Origin: a virus
Length of the DNA stretch: 23,975 nt
Direction: 5' to 3' (one strand)
Virus record (IMG/VR): IMGVR_UViG_3300025769_007954
Span: 1 to 23,975 of that record
In this document: positions 21,396 through 23,975 of the stretch, in pieces
How positions within the stretch are numbered: the stretch's first letter is position 1
Layout: each line of letters starts with the position of its first letter
The notes under the pieces: model-generated
Told to the model about the DNA's origin: nothing
The model's database searches: none
What the model saw: the letters and a program-made list of their open reading frames with translations, nothing else
Position numbers and translations under genes: made by a program

Positions 21396-23975
21396 CTATT
21401 CTCCTTTTAAGTTAGCAATTTCTTCTTTAAGTTCTATTGTTTGTTGTTCTAATTCCTGAACAGCTTTAACAAGATGTGTTACAAGTTTACTGTAATCCAT
21501 TTGATAATGCTCATCTTCAGAACCTGTTACTGCATTTGGTACTAACTCTTTAACTTCTTGAGCTATAAGACCTTCGTCTGCTTTACCATCTGCTTTCCAA
21601 TTATACGCTACTGGGTTTAGTTTGGTAATTACTTCTAAACCACGAGCTTCGCCTGTAACGTCTTTTAATCTTGCATCTGATGATGTGTTGTAGCTAACGC
21701 CTGTAGTACCGTTTTGAGTTATAGACCCAATGATTCCCGCGTTATATGTAAATAAAGCATAGCTGTTTCCGCTAGTAGAGTCGACTGGGTGTGTTACAGC
21801 AACATAAGAAGCTCCAGCAGGATTAACTGTAACTCCAGACTGAGAAGCGTATCCAGCCGTAGTAGTACCCACCAACAGATTGCCCGATGTATCGAAACGT
21901 CCAGCCTCGCTTCCGTCAACTTCAAAGCCTATATAAGAACCTGCGGTTTCATTGTTGTAATCTGCTTTTAAAACTAATGCACCATAACCTGAACTAGCTG
22001 TTATTTGGCTATCTGCGCCTGTATCTGAGTCTGTAAATCTTATATTAGGAGTAGTGCCATTTATATAAACTTGGTTTGCAAGGTGAAGGTTTGTAAATCT
22101 TGCACTAGCACCGCCTAACTCATAAGTATCATCTGCAAGACTTGCACCTGTTGATGGTCTTATACCAGCACTTTGAAATCTTAAATTGGATGATGATTCT
22201 CTACCAATATAAAAATCAGTTCCTGTAACACCAATAGAGCCAATATTTTCACCATCTTGTCTAAAAGTTAAAATGCTTCCATCACTACTTAGTCTGTTAA
22301 GTATCATTACCTCATTGCCTGAACGAACATGAGACACAAAACCACTAGGGCTTAAACGATGTCCTGCTGTAGTATTATCAGCACTTGTTTTTCCTGCTAA
22401 TAACTCGCCCGAGGAATCCAGTCTCATGCGTTCTAAATCTGAGCCACCTGTAGTATCTGTATGGAATTTTAAATAACCACCACCGCCACTTTGATAACCA
22501 CCTACTATCCTTGCTCTTGTGCTATCAGCAACAAATTCTATTTCACCTGTACTATTAGAGCCACCTCCTCCAGTTTTAAGATGTCCTGAAAGGTAAAGGT
22601 CTTTAAATCTTCTGTTGCCATTTCCTAAGTCTATAACACCGTTAGAAGCACCACCACTTGTGTTACCCATAGGGATAACACTCGCATTTAAAAACCCTAA
22701 ATTACCAGTTCCCAGACCAATACCTAAAATACCTGCACCAGTACCAATACTTCCAACTGTTGAGCCATCTTTGCGGAATTCTGTGATAGTTCCGTCACTC
22801 GTTTGGCGATTAAAATATGCAGTTGCTTGTCCACTTGCTGCTGCAACTAAATACCCCTGCCCACCATTAAATGCTACTCCTTGTGTTGATGATGCTCCCA
22901 AAAGAGTGTTTGGAGCTGTAGTAGTACCCACCAACAAGTTGCCTGATGCATCGAATCTTCCAGCCTCTCCTGAACCAAAAGTAGAATTATTTACACAGAA
23001 AATAATACCTTTAGTAATACCACCTTGAACAACAGCAGAATTATTTGAACTGTCATAACCAAACTTTGACCTAGCACCTGCTATTGCGATGTTAAAGTCT
23101 GCATCTGAATCGCCAATTTGTAGGTTGCCATCGTCAATAGTAGTTGCTCCTGCAATACCAACTTTTCCAAATGAATTTATTGTTATGGCTTCAACACCAG
23201 CATTTGACCTAGTTACCTGAAACTTTAACCCTGATGACCTTAATGCTGTTGTACTGTAATCAGCATCTCTGTAAGAAATTATAGCTGGTGCTGATGCGTT
23301 AGAACTTAGTGAGCCATTAGCCAAAATTATTGAAGCTGTAGGTGTTGTAGAAGCTGTTTGACCTGCTGCTTTTACAAGTATTGATGGGCTAGATGCATCA
23401 TCTTCTATAATAGCTGAACTTGAAAGGTAGAGGTCTTTGAATCTAACTCCTGAATAACCCAAATCAACTGCTGCATCCCTACCTGAATCATTAGATGTAT
23501 TCCAAGCATAAATAGAATCACCGCCATCCCAAAACTGTAATCCAACATCACCAGTACCTATGTTTAAATCACCACTTTTAGTACCAATCGAGCCGACTGT
23601 TGCACCGTCTTTACTGAATAAAACAACATCACCATCAGCTGTTGTTCTGTTAACAGCTAATCCATATTGATTACCGCCTGTGATAAACACTTGACCATCG
23701 GGTGCAAGTTGTGTTCCTGCTGTGTTGTAAACTGCACTAGTCTTCCCAACTAATAGATTCCCCGATGAATCCAGTCTCATGCGTTCTGTGCCGTTAACCC
23801 TAAAATCCATTCTATTGTTACTAGCTAAATATATCCCAGCATTATTAAGATTAGTGTCATAAATCGCAACACCACTGGTATCACTATATAAATAACCTGA
23901 ATGTCTAGTACCTTGTTTCCAAGTTATAGAAGCTCCTGATGTATCATCACCGAGAACATCTAATTTAGCACTTGG
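21396..23975 (-). CDS. Tail fibre with C-terminal S74 intramolecular chaperone (N-terminus outside window)
   Basis: The frame is open through the right edge, so the ATG at 23810 is internal: the codons upstream read fibre-like sequence (KLDVLGDD, GTRHSGYLYSDTSG). At least 859 residues are encoded here. The body is a Ser/Gly/Asn/Thr-rich beta-helix with repeated modules: ERMRLDSSGNLLVGKTS and GRFDASGNLLVGTTTA types (four or more), and RFKDLYLS types (three). The end is a peptidase S74 chaperone (SSDARLKDVTGEARGLEV, KLNPVAYNWK, GLIAQEVKELVP, YSKLVTHLVKAVQELE). By family knowledge it trimerises the fibre, then cuts itself off before the Ser of SDARLK (codon 21678-21680), releasing about 94 residues ending in a coiled coil. 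It binds the host surface. Receptor unknown. Confidence 0.9.
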   Translation of the reverse strand, partial: PSAKLDVLGDDTSGASITWKQGTRHSGYLYSDTSGVAIYDTNLNNAGIYLASNNRMDFRVNGTERMRLDSSGNLLVGKTSAVYNTAGTQLAPDGQVFITGGNQYGLAVNRTTADGDVVLFSKDGATVGSIGTKSGDLNIGTGDVGLQFWDGGDSIYAWNTSNDSGRDAAVDLGYSGVRFKDLYLSSSAIIEDDASSPSILVKAAGQTASTTPTASIILANGSLSSNASAPAIISYRDADYSTTALRSSGLKFQVTRSNAGVEAITINSFGKVGIAGATTIDDGNLQIGDSDADFNIAIAGARSKFGYDSSNNSAVVQGGITKGIIFCVNNSTFGSGEAGRFDASGNLLVGTTTAPNTLLGASSTQGVAFNGGQGYLVAAASGQATAYFNRQTSDGTITEFRKDGSTVGSIGTGAGILGIGLGTGNLGFLNASVIPMGNTSGGASNGVIDLGNGNRRFKDLYLSGHLKTGGGGSNSTGEIEFVADSTRARIVGGYQSGGGGYLKFHTDTTGGSDLERMRLDSSGELLAGKTSADNTTAGHRLSPSGFVSHVRSGNEVMILNRLSSDGSILTFRQDGENIGSIGVTGTDFYIGRESSSNLRFQSAGIRPSTGASLADDTYELGGASARFTNLHLANQVYINGTTPNIRFTDSDTGADSQITASSGYGALVLKADYNNETAGSYIGFEVDGSEAGRFDTSGNLLVGTTTAGYASQSGVTVNPAGASYVAVTHPVDSTSGNSYALFTYNAGIIGSITQNGTTGVSYNTSSDARLKDVTGEARGLEVITKLNPVAYNWKADGKADEGLIAQEVKELVPNAVTGSEDEHYQMDYSKLVTHLVKAVQELEQQTIELKEEIANLKGE

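Noticed and set aside
22615-23028. 137-codon Pro-rich plus-strand frame opposite the fibre
   Set aside because: It is an antisense shadow of Gly/Asn/Thr-rich codons, with no ribosome site or neighbour on that strand.
23808-23810. ATG as start of the tail fibre
   Set aside because: The same frame stays open to the right edge with fibre-like residues, so the true start lies outside the window.

Overview
The window is a contiguous, AT-rich stretch of a tailed-phage (or prophage) genome from a Gram-negative host. Nearly every gene is on the minus strand, packed head to tail with 1-4 nt junctions or real overlaps. The low GC, the gene types and the layout suggest a marine alphaproteobacterial podovirus-like phage (pelagiphage or SAR116-phage type). 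That taxon is an inference; no host marker is present. A plus-strand tyrosine-recombinase C-terminus at the left edge suggests that the phage is, or recently was, temperate.

Layout in transcription order (minus strand, right to left). (1) 23975-20121, host contact and membrane proteins: a partial tail fibre with a self-cleaving S74 chaperone, an endonuclease VII/HNH gene, a small conserved phage protein, a 35-residue membrane peptide and a 116-residue holin-like protein. (2) 20140-15384, a five-gene cassette that is not standard phage equipment: CsgF-like and CsgG-like curli secretion proteins, a secreted curlin-like repeat protein, a FecR-domain exported protein and a CHASE2/class III nucleotide cyclase. 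Every junction in it overlaps, and one overlap is 134 nt. (3) 15375-14315: a 3-TM-type holin, a 50-residue basic protein and a staphylococcal-nuclease homologue. (4) 14313-7446, virion proteins: a large structural protein, an FN3/repeat tail protein, a tail-assembly chaperone, a GNAT-like protein and four likely internal (ejection) proteins. (5) 7442-204: a 2412-residue polyvalent protein with a HEMGHH metallopeptidase motif and an LPD38-like region, probably packaged and injected. (6) 158-221: a rho-independent terminator serving the convergent integrase.

The strongest candidate for an undescribed system is the curli-like cassette. CsgG is an outer-membrane lipoprotein pore and CsgF is its extracellular partner. 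Here they sit immediately upstream of a signal-peptide-bearing protein with eight or nine curlin-like repeats, so pore, partner and substrate are encoded together. The next two genes encode an exported FecR protein and a membrane cyclase with an extracytoplasmic sensor, a plausible envelope-signalling pair. The whole block lies between holin-type genes and virion genes and is translationally coupled to phage genes, so it is phage-borne rather than a contaminant. Its role could be lysogenic conversion, host aggregation, receptor masking or lysate attachment. The sequence does not decide between these.

No tRNA, rRNA, CRISPR array, insertion sequence, terminase, capsid, portal or endolysin gene was seen. 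There is no gene-free stretch longer than about 60 bases.
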